This document shows, piece after piece, positions 52,734-62,008 of a stretch of 64,000 nucleotides of DNA. The translations under genes and the position numbers were made by a program. Within the stretch, counting starts at the first letter, position 1. The number at the start of each line of letters is the position of its first letter. This stretch comes from Megasphaera elsdenii (GTDB lineage Bacteria > Bacillota > Negativicutes > Veillonellales > Megasphaeraceae): the NCBI RefSeq assembly GCF_020539865.1, contig NZ_JAJBQV010000007.1, forward strand, positions 1-64,000. Reading direction: 5' to 3'. Below the pieces are notes generated by a model. It saw nothing but the letters and a program-made list of their open reading frames with translations. It was not told where the DNA came from and searched no databases.

Positions 52734-53918
52734 TTGAAGACCTTATTACTGTTATATATGGGTGATGAAACCGTGACGGCTAGTGCTGGCACGGAACGAG
52801 TCTTGACGAATATGGCCAATGCTATGGTAGAGAGAGGCTATAACGTCATCGTAGCGACGAACGACAAGACAGATGCCGTACCTTATTTTCCTTTTGATGC
52901 TCGCGTGCATTGTCTGTATCTGAATGTAGATACGAAAAAAATCCCTTTTTCTGTAAAAGTAAAACGGGAAATAAATCGCATTTTCCCTATTTTAGACAAG
53001 CCCGTCGAAGCGTACCGAGCTTCGGTATCCGTCCGCAAGCTGCGCGAACAACTGAAGATGGATTCCATTGATTGCATCATTGCTTATAATCATGAAGCTA
53101 TCCAGGTTGCGGACTGCTTCGTCCACGGAATAGTTCCAATTATTGCTATGATGCATAATGCTATTCGGATTATTATGGGGAATTGCAACGGACGGGCTTT
53201 GGTGGAAAAGGCCAAGGCCAATGTCATCCAAGTCCTCATGCCATCATATGTAGCGGAAACTAGAAAGTATCTTCCACATACGCCTGTCGTATGGATTCCT
53301 AACGTTGTCGAACCGGTATGCCTGGAAAAACAAGCTCATCCCAGTGCTGTAAAAGACCGCTATCGCATTATCACTGTTGGTCGTATCGATGGACTGCAGA
53401 AGCAGACCCATATTCTTGTCAAAGCCTTTGCTTCCTTAGCACAACAGTATTCCCAGTGGGACGTCTGGATTTGGGGTGAAGTAAAGAAAACGGATTATTA
53501 CCAGCACTTATGTCAATTCATCGAAGAACAGGGACTGACTGGACGGGTTCATCTGGCCGGGACGACGCCGGCCATCCAAGATGAGCTGTGTCAGGCTGAT
53601 ATCTTTGCTTTTCCTTCGGCTTTTGAGGGATTCCCCTTGGCGCTGACAGAAGCTATGGCAACGGGCCTTCCCAGCGTGGGCTTTCGTTCAGCCGATGCCG
53701 TCAATGAATTGATTGTTGATGGGAAAAATGGTATTTTATGTGAAGATGGTGTTTCGGCTTTTGCCCAAGGATTAGAACGACTTATGAAAGAACCGGCCTT
53801 GCGATCGGCTATGGGACGTCAGGCAGTGGCCGATATGAAACCATATTATCCCGAAGCCGTATGGAATCAATGGCAAATGCTCATTGATGAACAGATTCAG
53901 CAGGCTTCGCGGCTTTAA
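52734..53918 (+). CDS. GT4 glycosyltransferase
   Basis: This 394-residue retaining GT-B enzyme has an N-terminal SAGTERVLTNMANAMVERGY. The C-terminal glycosyltransferase-1 domain has ITVGRIDGLQKQTHILVKAF, AFPSAFEGFPLALTEAMATG (EX7E) and SADAVNELIVDGKNG. I prefer the TTG at 52734, 7 bases after AAGGAG, giving MKTLLLLYMGDE. An ATG at 52704 that overlaps the previous stop is the alternative. Sugar and acceptor are unknown. Confidence 0.88.
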   Translation: MKTLLLLYMGDETVTASAGTERVLTNMANAMVERGYNVIVATNDKTDAVPYFPFDARVHCLYLNVDTKKIPFSVKVKREINRIFPILDKPVEAYRASVSVRKLREQLKMDSIDCIIAYNHEAIQVADCFVHGIVPIIAMMHNAIRIIMGNCNGRALVEKAKANVIQVLMPSYVAETRKYLPHTPVVWIPNVVEPVCLEKQAHPSAVKDRYRIITVGRIDGLQKQTHILVKAFASLAQQYSQWDVWIWGEVKKTDYYQHLCQFIEEQGLTGRVHLAGTTPAIQDELCQADIFAFPSAFEGFPLALTEAMATGLPSVGFRSADAVNELIVDGKNGILCEDGVSAFAQGLERLMKEPALRSAMGRQAVADMKPYYPEAVWNQWQMLIDEQIQQASRL

Positions 53919-53930
53919 GGGGGAGTTGTG

Positions 53931-55964
53931 GTGTTTGTACATTTTTTTCTGTCTGTTCAGCAAGATATCAAACTTTGGATTTTTTTCCCTATTTTGTGTG
54001 CTGTTTTTCGGGCTATGTTCATTGCAGTCCATAAGCCGTATTCCTCTCTGACAGGGAAGAAAAGGGCCTTGCGCGAATGCTTCCGTTTCGGTTTTTGGTG
54101 GGGCATGGATCTCAATGCCTATGTCTTCGTTATTTCTTTGGTTCTGGTGACACTGCCAGGCCTGTTCATTCCTTGGTGGAGCCGACACGGTGATGCTATC
54201 CGCACGATACTCGGCCTGGTTTATGCCTTCATCATCTATGTGGCCTTCGTGGGAAAAATGATTTTTTATTCTCAATTTCATGATATTTTTAATAATATTG
54301 TGTTTCTTGGTCGAAAGGCGGAAAAGCATAATCTAGTAGATGTTTTTTTCAATCAATATCATGGCGCTCGTAAATTGGCCCTAACATTGCCTTACTTGGT
54401 CATCATCTTTGTTGCCTTGCAGGGAATCCTGGCAATTCCGGCGATATCTTATCCAGCGATTATGGGAATCGCTTATTATCTTGTCAATACGGCTATTGTC
54501 TTGGCTTTGATTGCGGCTTTTTATTTCTTTCGTTACGGTGGTACTTTCATGCATGATAATAAGCCGGAATGGGATACAATACCGGCTGTCGTTAAAGAAG
54601 ATCCTTTTTTGTCGAAAGCGACCGTCGATGATTTAATCGCTTTGAAAATGCTGCACCGCCACCCTATGAATGAGACAATGCAAAAAAGCCCGGAAGAAAA
54701 CTTACGCCTCGTTAAACCCTTTATTGAGGCCCGCGGCGGTTGCATCGATTCTTTTGACCAGGCAACAGAAGCTTTCCGCCATGAAGCGAAAGGGGCGAAA
54801 ATCAAGCAGCCATCTCATATTTTCCTCATTGTCGGTGAAAGCTATTCTCAGCCTTATTTTGACCAGGCTTTTGCAGATCTCCATATTGCTGATGAAGGGA
54901 AGAAGCTCATGGCTGATGTCCATACGGCCTCTATCCATACAGCGTTATCAGCTGGCATTATTTCTCGTCCATCTATTGTCAGTCTCATGTTGGGAATCTT
55001 CGATGCTGGCCTGGAATTGAATGAACGCGAAGCCTTTTGGCAGGGAACGGTTCCGACATCTCTGCCCTTGCAGCTGCGTCGGCTGGGATATGAAACGAAT
55101 TACTGGTATGGCGGCAGCCTGGCCAATGGCAACTTCGGTCATTTCGCTCCGGCTTGTGGCTTTGATTATGCCTATTCGGCTATCGACATTTGTGATCCAA
55201 AAGCGCCGCGCTCCTGGGTTGGCGTTTATGATCACATTTTCCTGAATAAAGCCGCTGACATGATTACTCAGCGAACTGATGAAGTACCGCAGTTCCATTT
55301 CATCTACACGACATCGAACCATGGCCCATATAAGATGCCTTTGCATGATTTGGGTTTCGACGGCGATAAAATTATGAAAGTCGCTCAGGACGTGCTCGAT
55401 GAAAAAATCATCCCCAAAGTATTGGGGACGTTCTGGTATTCTGACCGGGCCATCAATCAATTCATCCAGGAGATGAAAAAGGCTTATCCCGACAGCCTGT
55501 TCATTGTGACTGGTGACCATGGTTTCCAGTGCTCGGAACTGCAGCATACGTCGTTCATGAAGCGGGAGTATACGTTCCGGGAACTTCATTCGCCAGTGCT
55601 CATGTTCCATCATCCGGAGCTGGATAAGTCCTCACTGGCCGGGAATATCATTGGTGGTCATATGAACATTTTGCCGACCCTTTTTGAACTCATTGCGCCG
55701 GCTGGATTTACGTATTATTCATTATTTCATTCACTGACAGAACCCATATCTCAGTGTGTCACTCCCTATCATTGGGTAAACCTCCAAGCTATCGGCGCTT
55801 GTCACGAAGCCTATTATCAGCTGTTGACCGCACAGACTGGGGCCGATGTCCTGCAGGGTATTGCTCCATATGATGATATTTGTGACGCCGAAAAGAGCTT
55901 GACGGCCTATTTGCTGCAGCACCCCGAACTGTTGCAGCCTGTTGATGCGTTACTGAGACGATAA
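53931..55964 (+). CDS. LtaS-type sulfatase-fold transferase (lipid/LPS modification)
   Basis: A 677-residue membrane protein. About five hydrophobic segments lie in the first 210 residues (LWIFFPILCAVFRAMF, FVISLVLVTLPGLFI, and others). A periplasmic alkaline-phosphatase-fold domain follows, with HIFLIVGESYSQ, TTSNHGPY, FWYSDRAINQFIQEM and FIVTGDHGF. That pattern is closest to lipoteichoic acid synthases and related phosphoglycerol or phosphoethanolamine transferases. In an LPS cluster it probably adds a charged group to surface glycan. The second of two adjacent GTGs fits the AGGGGGAG site best. Confidence 0.85.
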   Translation: MFVHFFLSVQQDIKLWIFFPILCAVFRAMFIAVHKPYSSLTGKKRALRECFRFGFWWGMDLNAYVFVISLVLVTLPGLFIPWWSRHGDAIRTILGLVYAFIIYVAFVGKMIFYSQFHDIFNNIVFLGRKAEKHNLVDVFFNQYHGARKLALTLPYLVIIFVALQGILAIPAISYPAIMGIAYYLVNTAIVLALIAAFYFFRYGGTFMHDNKPEWDTIPAVVKEDPFLSKATVDDLIALKMLHRHPMNETMQKSPEENLRLVKPFIEARGGCIDSFDQATEAFRHEAKGAKIKQPSHIFLIVGESYSQPYFDQAFADLHIADEGKKLMADVHTASIHTALSAGIISRPSIVSLMLGIFDAGLELNEREAFWQGTVPTSLPLQLRRLGYETNYWYGGSLANGNFGHFAPACGFDYAYSAIDICDPKAPRSWVGVYDHIFLNKAADMITQRTDEVPQFHFIYTTSNHGPYKMPLHDLGFDGDKIMKVAQDVLDEKIIPKVLGTFWYSDRAINQFIQEMKKAYPDSLFIVTGDHGFQCSELQHTSFMKREYTFRELHSPVLMFHHPELDKSSLAGNIIGGHMNILPTLFELIAPAGFTYYSLFHSLTEPISQCVTPYHWVNLQAIGACHEAYYQLLTAQTGADVLQGIAPYDDICDAEKSLTAYLLQHPELLQPVDALLRR

Positions 55965-55994
55965 GTCCTGTGTAAAACAGATAGGAGACGTAAT

Positions 55995-57194
55995 ATGGAT
56001 TATTGGCAAGAATTTCAACAAAAATGGCTTGGCTACGTGCCGCTGTTCCTCTTGACACTGGGCTGTGGCATCGAGTCAGGCCGGCTTATGGCAGTGGCTT
56101 TCCTTTGTCATCTTTTGATTTGCAAGAAAAAAAAGCTGCCTTATTTTGGAACCTTGAGAAAAGATACGAAGGTCCGGCAGACCGTTCTAGTTATCGCTTT
56201 TTCGTTGCTTTGTGCTGCCGTGACCCTTCCTTTCAATCATGGCCAGGGAGGCTTGCTGTTAAAATATATAGAGCGGATGATACCCTTGGCCTTAGTGATT
56301 TTTCTTGTCCGCCCTAGCGGGGAGACCTTTAAAGCTTTGTGGTTCGGCATCCTGGCTTCTATGGCTTGGTATATCGGTGATATCTGTCTCCATCCTGTCT
56401 GGAGTTCAGGCCGTTTAGTAGGTTCTTTTGGCAACCCGAACAGTCTGGCCGGTATCATGCTGATTCTTATCCCTATTGGCTTGTTCGGCGTCATCCGTTA
56501 TCGTTGCGAATGTCCTAAAACTGCCGTTGTCGCTGCGTTGCTGACTGCCGCCTCTGTCTGTGTTTTGGTTTGTACTGGTTCCCGTAATGCCTATCTTTCT
56601 TTTGCTATCATTTTTGTCCTATGCTTTTATATGATTTGGCGTCATCGGGATTGGATGTCTATCAAAATTCTGGCTGTTTTTGTCATCGTCGTCGGCTTGG
56701 CTGCTGCCATTGCCGCACCGGGGCTTGTCAGCCAACGGCTCCAGAACAATGTACAACGGGATGGACGAGTTTATCTGATGCAGTCAGCGGTCCAGATTAT
56801 TGAGGAAAAACCGTTGGTGGGTATTGGGTTAGGAAATTGGGGAAGGGTCTATCGTGAACGATTTGAAGCCGATAATCCCAATCATGAAATAGGTATACAA
56901 TCTCCTCATAATATTTATTTACAAGTCTGGAATGAAACGGGCCTTATCGGTTTCATCGGTTTTTTGAGCCTCATCGGTTTTCAGTTGGGGTCGATGATAA
57001 TGGCTTTGCGTCGGTTCTATCGCCGCCAACCTCATGGTTTTCCATGGCTGGCCGGGTTGTTTCTGCCTATTCTGGCGATTTTCTTGTTCGGCCTTATGGA
57101 CTACGACTTTTTCAGCCGCCATATGATGCATTTATACTGGCTCTATTGGGGCTTTTGTCTCTATGCGATGCTGTATTATGTAAAGGAGATTTGA
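55995..57194 (+). CDS. O-antigen ligase-like membrane protein (Wzy/WaaL family)
   Basis: A 399-residue polytopic protein with about ten to twelve hydrophobic segments. The O-antigen ligase signature region includes GSFGNPNSLAGIMLIL, CTGSRNAYLSFA and the periplasmic loop VGIGLGNWGRVYRERF followed by GIQSPHNIYLQVWNETGLIG. The histidine in SPHNIYLQ is the conserved one. It either ligates polymer to the lipid A core or polymerises repeats. Its position among LPS-type transferases supports a WaaL-like role. Confidence 0.88.
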   Translation: MDYWQEFQQKWLGYVPLFLLTLGCGIESGRLMAVAFLCHLLICKKKKLPYFGTLRKDTKVRQTVLVIAFSLLCAAVTLPFNHGQGGLLLKYIERMIPLALVIFLVRPSGETFKALWFGILASMAWYIGDICLHPVWSSGRLVGSFGNPNSLAGIMLILIPIGLFGVIRYRCECPKTAVVAALLTAASVCVLVCTGSRNAYLSFAIIFVLCFYMIWRHRDWMSIKILAVFVIVVGLAAAIAAPGLVSQRLQNNVQRDGRVYLMQSAVQIIEEKPLVGIGLGNWGRVYRERFEADNPNHEIGIQSPHNIYLQVWNETGLIGFIGFLSLIGFQLGSMIMALRRFYRRQPHGFPWLAGLFLPILAIFLFGLMDYDFFSRHMMHLYWLYWGFCLYAMLYYVKEI

Positions 57195-57197
57195 TTC

Positions 57198-58160
57198 ATG
57201 GATTCCAGGTTAAGCATTATTATCCCTGTATATAATAATGAAAACTATTTATGCCCGGCTCTGCAAAGTGTACTGGCGCAGACCTATCCTGATTTTGAGG
57301 TTTTGGTTATTGATGACGGTTCAACCGATGGCAGCCTGGCTATTTGCCGAGAATTTGCGCAGAAAGATGATCGCCTCCGGGTCATCCAGAAGGAAAATGG
57401 CGGCGTCAGTTCGGCCCGAAACCGTGGTCTCGAAGAAGCGGCAGGACAGTATATCGCTTTTGTAGATGGTGACGACTGCATCGATCCGGAGATGTATACG
57501 ACGATGATCACTATCCTGCAGGATACCGGGGCAGATCTGGTTGATTGCCGGGTCATTAAGGAAAGCCAGTATATGCCGCGGCCTTATGAAAAAGGCGACG
57601 TCGAGGTCAGTGACCATCCTTTGGAATATCTGTCAAAAAAGGGTTACTTCATCGACAGCTCTTTGAATAAAGTTTATCGGAGGGATTTCATCGGACATAC
57701 GCGCTTTGATGAAGGCATTTCCTATTCAGAAGATAAGCTCTTTGTAACAGAACTCATTTTCAGGGCTAAGAAAATGGCTCTTGTATCCAATGTTTTTTAT
57801 CATTATATTCAGCATGGGGACAGCTTGTCCTGGCAGGATACGGCAGTTGTCTGGCAGGGAAACTTCCAGGTCCATCAGCAGATTTACCAGCGCATGCTCG
57901 ATGCAGGGATTACAGGACCTATCTTAGAGAGTGCTTTTCGGGGATATGCCCGTTCCATTATCGCATTATTGCGTTATACAATTAAGTATCGCCAGGAAGA
58001 TGAATATAATCAAGTCTTGAAAAATTATAAACCGGTGTTGAAACAATTTTTGCGGACGACGCCACTGTCTTTAGGAAAGAAGCTGGAATACGTGACCTAT
58101 ACGACATCATATGGATTGGCTTCACTGGTCCATTATCATGCAAAACGGAGGCGGTCCTAA
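57198..58160 (+). CDS. GT2 glycosyltransferase
   Basis: This 320-residue GT-A enzyme has LSIIIPVYNNENYL, VIDDGSTDGSLAICREF, GGVSSARNRGLEEA, IAFVDGDDCIDPEMY and a later YSEDKLFVTELIF. This pattern is shared by capsule and LPS outer-core sugar transferases such as EpsJ-like proteins. The ATG is 3 bases after the ligase gene, and its stop overlaps the PIG-L gene by one base. Base composition is lower in GC than the housekeeping genes. Confidence 0.9.
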   Translation: MDSRLSIIIPVYNNENYLCPALQSVLAQTYPDFEVLVIDDGSTDGSLAICREFAQKDDRLRVIQKENGGVSSARNRGLEEAAGQYIAFVDGDDCIDPEMYTTMITILQDTGADLVDCRVIKESQYMPRPYEKGDVEVSDHPLEYLSKKGYFIDSSLNKVYRRDFIGHTRFDEGISYSEDKLFVTELIFRAKKMALVSNVFYHYIQHGDSLSWQDTAVVWQGNFQVHQQIYQRMLDAGITGPILESAFRGYARSIIALLRYTIKYRQEDEYNQVLKNYKPVLKQFLRTTPLSLGKKLEYVTYTTSYGLASLVHYHAKRRRS

Positions 58161-59839
58161 TGGCAGAGATAAAATTGAAAAATTCTTTTTTGGATGTATC
58201 AGCAAAAGGACAGAAGGTTTTAGTTATCGTTCCTCATGAAGACGATGAGATCAATGTAGCGGGTAGTATCATGTACAGTTATGTTCAGAAAGGGGCCGAC
58301 GTCTACTGCGTCTTTACGACGAATGGTGACTATTCTTTCTGGGCTCGTACGAGGATGCATGAAGCCTGGCGTTCTTTACAGACGTTAGGTGTACAGCATG
58401 TCATTTTTCTTGGCTATGGTGATACGTCGAATCATTATCCTGGAGGGCACTGGTTCTATTCTCCAGAAGAAGCGGTAACCGCTCCGTCGGGACATAATGA
58501 AACATATGGTTGCAATGATTTTCCAGATTATGCTTTTGCTAAACAAGGAATCCATCGACCATATTGTAGGCAATCCATAAAAACAGATTTAAAGGATCTT
58601 ATGGATGATATCCGGGCTGATATCATTTTTGCTGTTGATGCCGATGTTCATATTGACCATCGGGCGACGTCAATATTATTTGAAGAAGCATTGGGAGAAC
58701 TTCTTTGTCGGCCAGGTAATACCTATAATCCAATAGTCTTCAAGGGATTTGCCTATTGTACCTCTTTTGGAGCGCCAAAGGATTTTTATGCAAAGAACAT
58801 AAAATCTGTTCCTAAGCCGCCCGTTCGTGAAGATAACCTCATTGATATATCTTTATATCAATGGAACCAGCGTGTCCGCTTTCCCGTCCTTCCAGCCTGT
58901 CGGGGATTTTATTTACACCAGAATATCCTCTATCAAGCTTTATTCCGGCATGCTTCACAGAGTGCGGCACTTCATGCTGTACGTATTGCCAATGGGGATG
59001 CTGTCTTCTGGCAGCGCCGGACTGATAATTTGGCTTTCCAGGCGATAATTACGACATCATCCGGAAAAGTAGAACGATTGCGTGATTTCAAACTCTTAGA
59101 TGCTAATCAGATTGATGATAAGACAATGGTATTTGCAAATTATTTATGGCAGCCTGACAATAGCGATTCTGATAAAGTTGTAAATTATCGCTGGCAGCAG
59201 CCACAAAAAATAACATGTTTGCGGCTGGCTGGAAATATAGAGCCTACCGGACGTATCGAGAAATTAGCCCTTACTTTTGATGATGGTACTCATGTGATTT
59301 TGGGACCTTTGCCAGGATGCGGTCATATTGCTCAATATGTTCTTCCAAAACCACATATTATAACGTCGTGTTCATTGCAGATTTTAAAGGTCAATGGCAG
59401 TAATTGGGGATTGAGCGAAGTTGGCTTTTTTGCTTCTTTAGAAACAAAGAGAGTAGTGACTCCTTTTATTAAAATCATGATTGACGATGATTTTGCCTAT
59501 GATTATCGATTACCGGCACGGGTAAAGACCTGTCAGTTGAAGCTATATCGTTATCAAGTGACTGCACCTGTCGTATATACAGTTGTTGGAGGTGATGGGG
59601 GCGAAGTTGGGCGCAATGGATTGGTGCGATTTGCTTCCAACTCACGGCAGCTAGTTATTCGAGCTTCTTTGAAAGGCAATCCTGAGATTTACGATGAAAT
59701 CCGTCTTTATAGAGAATCGTCAATAACATTAGCAAAACGGAACATTGCTCAGTGGCTGGAAAATAAAATGCTTACTTTTTACTTAAAGAAGTATCGAAAG
59801 TATACACACATTCGCCATAAATATTTAAAACAGCTGTAA
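58160..59839 (+). CDS. PIG-L family deacetylase with C-terminal carbohydrate-binding-like region
   Basis: This 559-residue protein opens with a LmbE/PIG-L zinc deacetylase. It has VLVIVPHEDDEINVAG (PHPDDE variant) and VDADVHIDHRATS (second metal site) within about the first 240 residues. About 320 residues follow that I cannot assign; beta-rich stretches around 350-420 (ITCLRLAGNIEPTGRIEKLA, SCSLQILKVNGSNWGLSEV) recall discoidin/F5-8-type carbohydrate binding. No signal peptide is seen. PIG-L enzymes deacetylate GlcNAc groups on glycans. AT-rich codons contrast with the 1-50 kb genes, suggesting transfer. Confidence 0.8.
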   Translation: MAEIKLKNSFLDVSAKGQKVLVIVPHEDDEINVAGSIMYSYVQKGADVYCVFTTNGDYSFWARTRMHEAWRSLQTLGVQHVIFLGYGDTSNHYPGGHWFYSPEEAVTAPSGHNETYGCNDFPDYAFAKQGIHRPYCRQSIKTDLKDLMDDIRADIIFAVDADVHIDHRATSILFEEALGELLCRPGNTYNPIVFKGFAYCTSFGAPKDFYAKNIKSVPKPPVREDNLIDISLYQWNQRVRFPVLPACRGFYLHQNILYQALFRHASQSAALHAVRIANGDAVFWQRRTDNLAFQAIITTSSGKVERLRDFKLLDANQIDDKTMVFANYLWQPDNSDSDKVVNYRWQQPQKITCLRLAGNIEPTGRIEKLALTFDDGTHVILGPLPGCGHIAQYVLPKPHIITSCSLQILKVNGSNWGLSEVGFFASLETKRVVTPFIKIMIDDDFAYDYRLPARVKTCQLKLYRYQVTAPVVYTVVGGDGGEVGRNGLVRFASNSRQLVIRASLKGNPEIYDEIRLYRESSITLAKRNIAQWLENKMLTFYLKKYRKYTHIRHKYLKQL

Positions 59840-59848
59840 TTACGTGAG

Positions 59849-59900
59849 AAAAACTATGTATTTGCCTTAAAGACCCAAGCATAGTTTTTTTCTTTTTTTT
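59849..59900 (+). terminator. Rho-independent terminator after the PIG-L gene
   Basis: AAAAACTATG (59849-59858) pairs with CATAGTTTTT (59880-59889), followed by a long T tract. A TATAAT at 59905-59910 just beyond may serve the next gene, but it has no clear -35. Confidence 0.8.
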
Positions 59901-59951
59901 GTAGTATAATAACGAGTGTTGCAAATACTGAATAGGGTTGGGAAGAGATAT

Positions 59952-60881
59952 ATGGAAAGAAAGGGCTTGTTATCAGTCATCGTCCCTATATATAAGGTTG
60001 AACCTTACTTACGGCGGTGCATTGATTCAATTCGGAATCAAACGTATAGAAATTTACAAATCATTTTAGTCGATGATGGTTCTCCTGATGACTGTGGTGC
60101 TATCTGTGATGAATATACGAAGGTGGACGACCGGATCATAGCTGTCCACCAGGAAAACGAAGGTTTGAGTGGTGCCCGGAATAATGGACTTTTATTTGCT
60201 AAAGGGGAGTATATTGCTTTCGTGGATAGTGACGATTGGCTCCATCCCCAAATGTATGAAACCTTAATCCGTTTAATAGAAGACCATCGATTGGATATGG
60301 CTCGTTGCTCTGTCATTGATTCTGATGGGCAATCAGAAGACCCTATCTTGCCGCGGGATAAGCATACTGCCAATCGATTGATTACTGGTGTAGATGTCTT
60401 TGAGTTGTATTTTGCCGAGTTTTTGTGTAAAGTTGTCTGGAATGCCGTGTACAGGCGGGATATCGTTATGGGAATCATATCACCGGAACGTTGTCATTCG
60501 CAGGATAATTATGTATCAGGCCGATACCTCTATCGCAGTAAGCGAATGATGATTACCGATAAATGCCTATATTATTATTATAAAAATCCAACTAGTACGA
60601 CTCACGGCGGGCATAAACGTTTTCTCGATATCTGTATCTGCACGGAAAAGTTGCGCGATGATTTGATTCGTGAAGAGCATATGGACAATACAGTTTATAT
60701 CGAACGGCTCAATAAGAAATTAGCCCGGGAATTTTTCCATTTCGTACGGGCCGATGATGACCGGTACCGGTTGCGATCCATGGCTCGGTCACAGAAGAAG
60801 TTCATTGACCAGCATCTGGATTTTTTCCGACGTATTCGCTTTGATTTTTTACTGCGAAAAAAGAAGATACAAATAGATTAA
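59952..60881 (+). CDS. GT2 glycosyltransferase
   Basis: This 309-residue GT-A enzyme has LLSVIVPIYKVEPYLRRCID, ILVDDGSPDDCGAICDEY, GLSGARNNGLLFAKGEYIAF and VDSDDWLHPQMYETL. The C-terminal part is basic. It resembles EpsJ/WaaB-neighbour type transferases in capsule loci. The ATG at 59952 follows GGGAAGAG; earlier in-frame codons lack a site. The preceding terminator indicates a separate transcript from the PIG-L gene. Confidence 0.9.
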   Translation: MERKGLLSVIVPIYKVEPYLRRCIDSIRNQTYRNLQIILVDDGSPDDCGAICDEYTKVDDRIIAVHQENEGLSGARNNGLLFAKGEYIAFVDSDDWLHPQMYETLIRLIEDHRLDMARCSVIDSDGQSEDPILPRDKHTANRLITGVDVFELYFAEFLCKVVWNAVYRRDIVMGIISPERCHSQDNYVSGRYLYRSKRMMITDKCLYYYYKNPTSTTHGGHKRFLDICICTEKLRDDLIREEHMDNTVYIERLNKKLAREFFHFVRADDDRYRLRSMARSQKKFIDQHLDFFRRIRFDFLLRKKKIQID

Positions 60882-60898
60882 TGGGGTGAAAGGAAACC

Positions 60899-61888
60899 AT
60901 GGCAAACCAATTTACGACAGATTATTTTGAACATGCAAAATTATATACGGAAAAACACGCCTTTGAATGGTTGCCGGCTGATGACAAACGGCCGTCCATG
61001 CATATCGGTTTTAACATCAATGATCCCTTTTTCAAGCCTTTAGGCGCTGAAATCACGTCGATTCTGGAAACGAATAAAGATATAGCTTTTCATTTCCATG
61101 TTTTTGTCGACAGTTATAGTCCGGAAAATAAGGATAACTTGGAAAAAACGGCCCAAAAATATGGTTGTAATATTTATCTCTATGTCATGGATATGAGTAT
61201 TTATCAGAATTTCCATATCAAAGTCGCTCGCTTTTCACGGGTTACGTATATCCGTATCGTCATGCCTTGGATTCTGCGGCATTATACGGATCATTATTTA
61301 TATCTTGATTCCGATATGATTTGTGTCGGCAGCCTGAAACAATTCTTGACGACCGATTTAGAGGGTAAAGCCATCGGGGCACTGACTTACCATACGCCAG
61401 ATCGTGTTGCTTTCCTCAAGATGAAACAAGATATCTATTTCTCTGATGGTCTGATGTGGATTGATATTAGCGAATGGATAAAGGAAAAAATCACAGAAAA
61501 AGTTTTCAGTTATCAAGGAGCCGATCCGCGGCGATTTAAAGGACAGACACAAGACTTGCTGAATCTTATCATCGATGGAAATATGAAACCCATTCCGAAC
61601 TTGTTCCATCATAAAAATAAAGATTTTAGTGTCCAAGGCATCTTGATTCATTATTCAGGCCGTGACAAGCCATGGGAACTAGTTCTCGATTCGGATGATG
61701 AATTGTGGCGTCATTATTTGGATATTTCTTTTTGGGAAAGTATGCCCAATCCCATGCCTCCTAAGAAGCCTTCGTATTATCATAGCTTCAAAAAAATGGC
61801 CGAAGTTTATGGAGAAAGAGGGGAAACGTGGAAGCGGATTCAATGCCTGTTCTGGTATAGTGTACTTAAAATCAGATATAAATTATAG
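60899..61888 (+). CDS. GT8 glycosyltransferase (LPS glucosyl/galactosyltransferase-like)
   Basis: This 329-residue GT-A retaining enzyme has MHIGFNINDPFFKPLGAEIT, HFHVFVDSY, FSRVTYIRIVMPWIL and the metal motif YLYLDSDMICVGSL. Later it has GLMWIDISEW and LIHYSGRDKPW. This is the pattern of WaaI/WaaJ/WaaO-type LPS outer-core transferases. Low GC. It lies 17 bases after the GT2 gene, and a terminator follows. Confidence 0.9.
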   Translation: MANQFTTDYFEHAKLYTEKHAFEWLPADDKRPSMHIGFNINDPFFKPLGAEITSILETNKDIAFHFHVFVDSYSPENKDNLEKTAQKYGCNIYLYVMDMSIYQNFHIKVARFSRVTYIRIVMPWILRHYTDHYLYLDSDMICVGSLKQFLTTDLEGKAIGALTYHTPDRVAFLKMKQDIYFSDGLMWIDISEWIKEKITEKVFSYQGADPRRFKGQTQDLLNLIIDGNMKPIPNLFHHKNKDFSVQGILIHYSGRDKPWELVLDSDDELWRHYLDISFWESMPNPMPPKKPSYYHSFKKMAEVYGERGETWKRIQCLFWYSVLKIRYKL

Positions 61889-61894
61889 TTAACT

Positions 61895-61941
61895 AAAGGC
61901 TATCGCATGATGTTTTCAAGTAACGGGCGAAGCCTTTTTAT
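61895..61941 (+). terminator. Rho-independent terminator after the GT8 gene
   Basis: AAAGGCT (61895-61901) pairs with AGCCTTT (61931-61937). An inner CGC/GCG pairing extends the stem, and T residues follow. Confidence 0.7.
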
Positions 61942-61969
61942 TCTATTGAGGATAGATAAAGATTTTATA

Positions 61970-61978
61970 TGATATAAT
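61970..61978 (+). promoter_or_regulatory. Extended -10 promoter for the ugd gene
   Basis: TGATATAAT at 61970-61978 is a full extended -10. The nearest -35-like TTGAGG (61946) is 21 bases away, so the extended -10 probably does the work. Confidence 0.55.
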
Positions 61979-62008
61979 AATAAATATAATAAGAAAGTGG
62001 GAAGTCAT

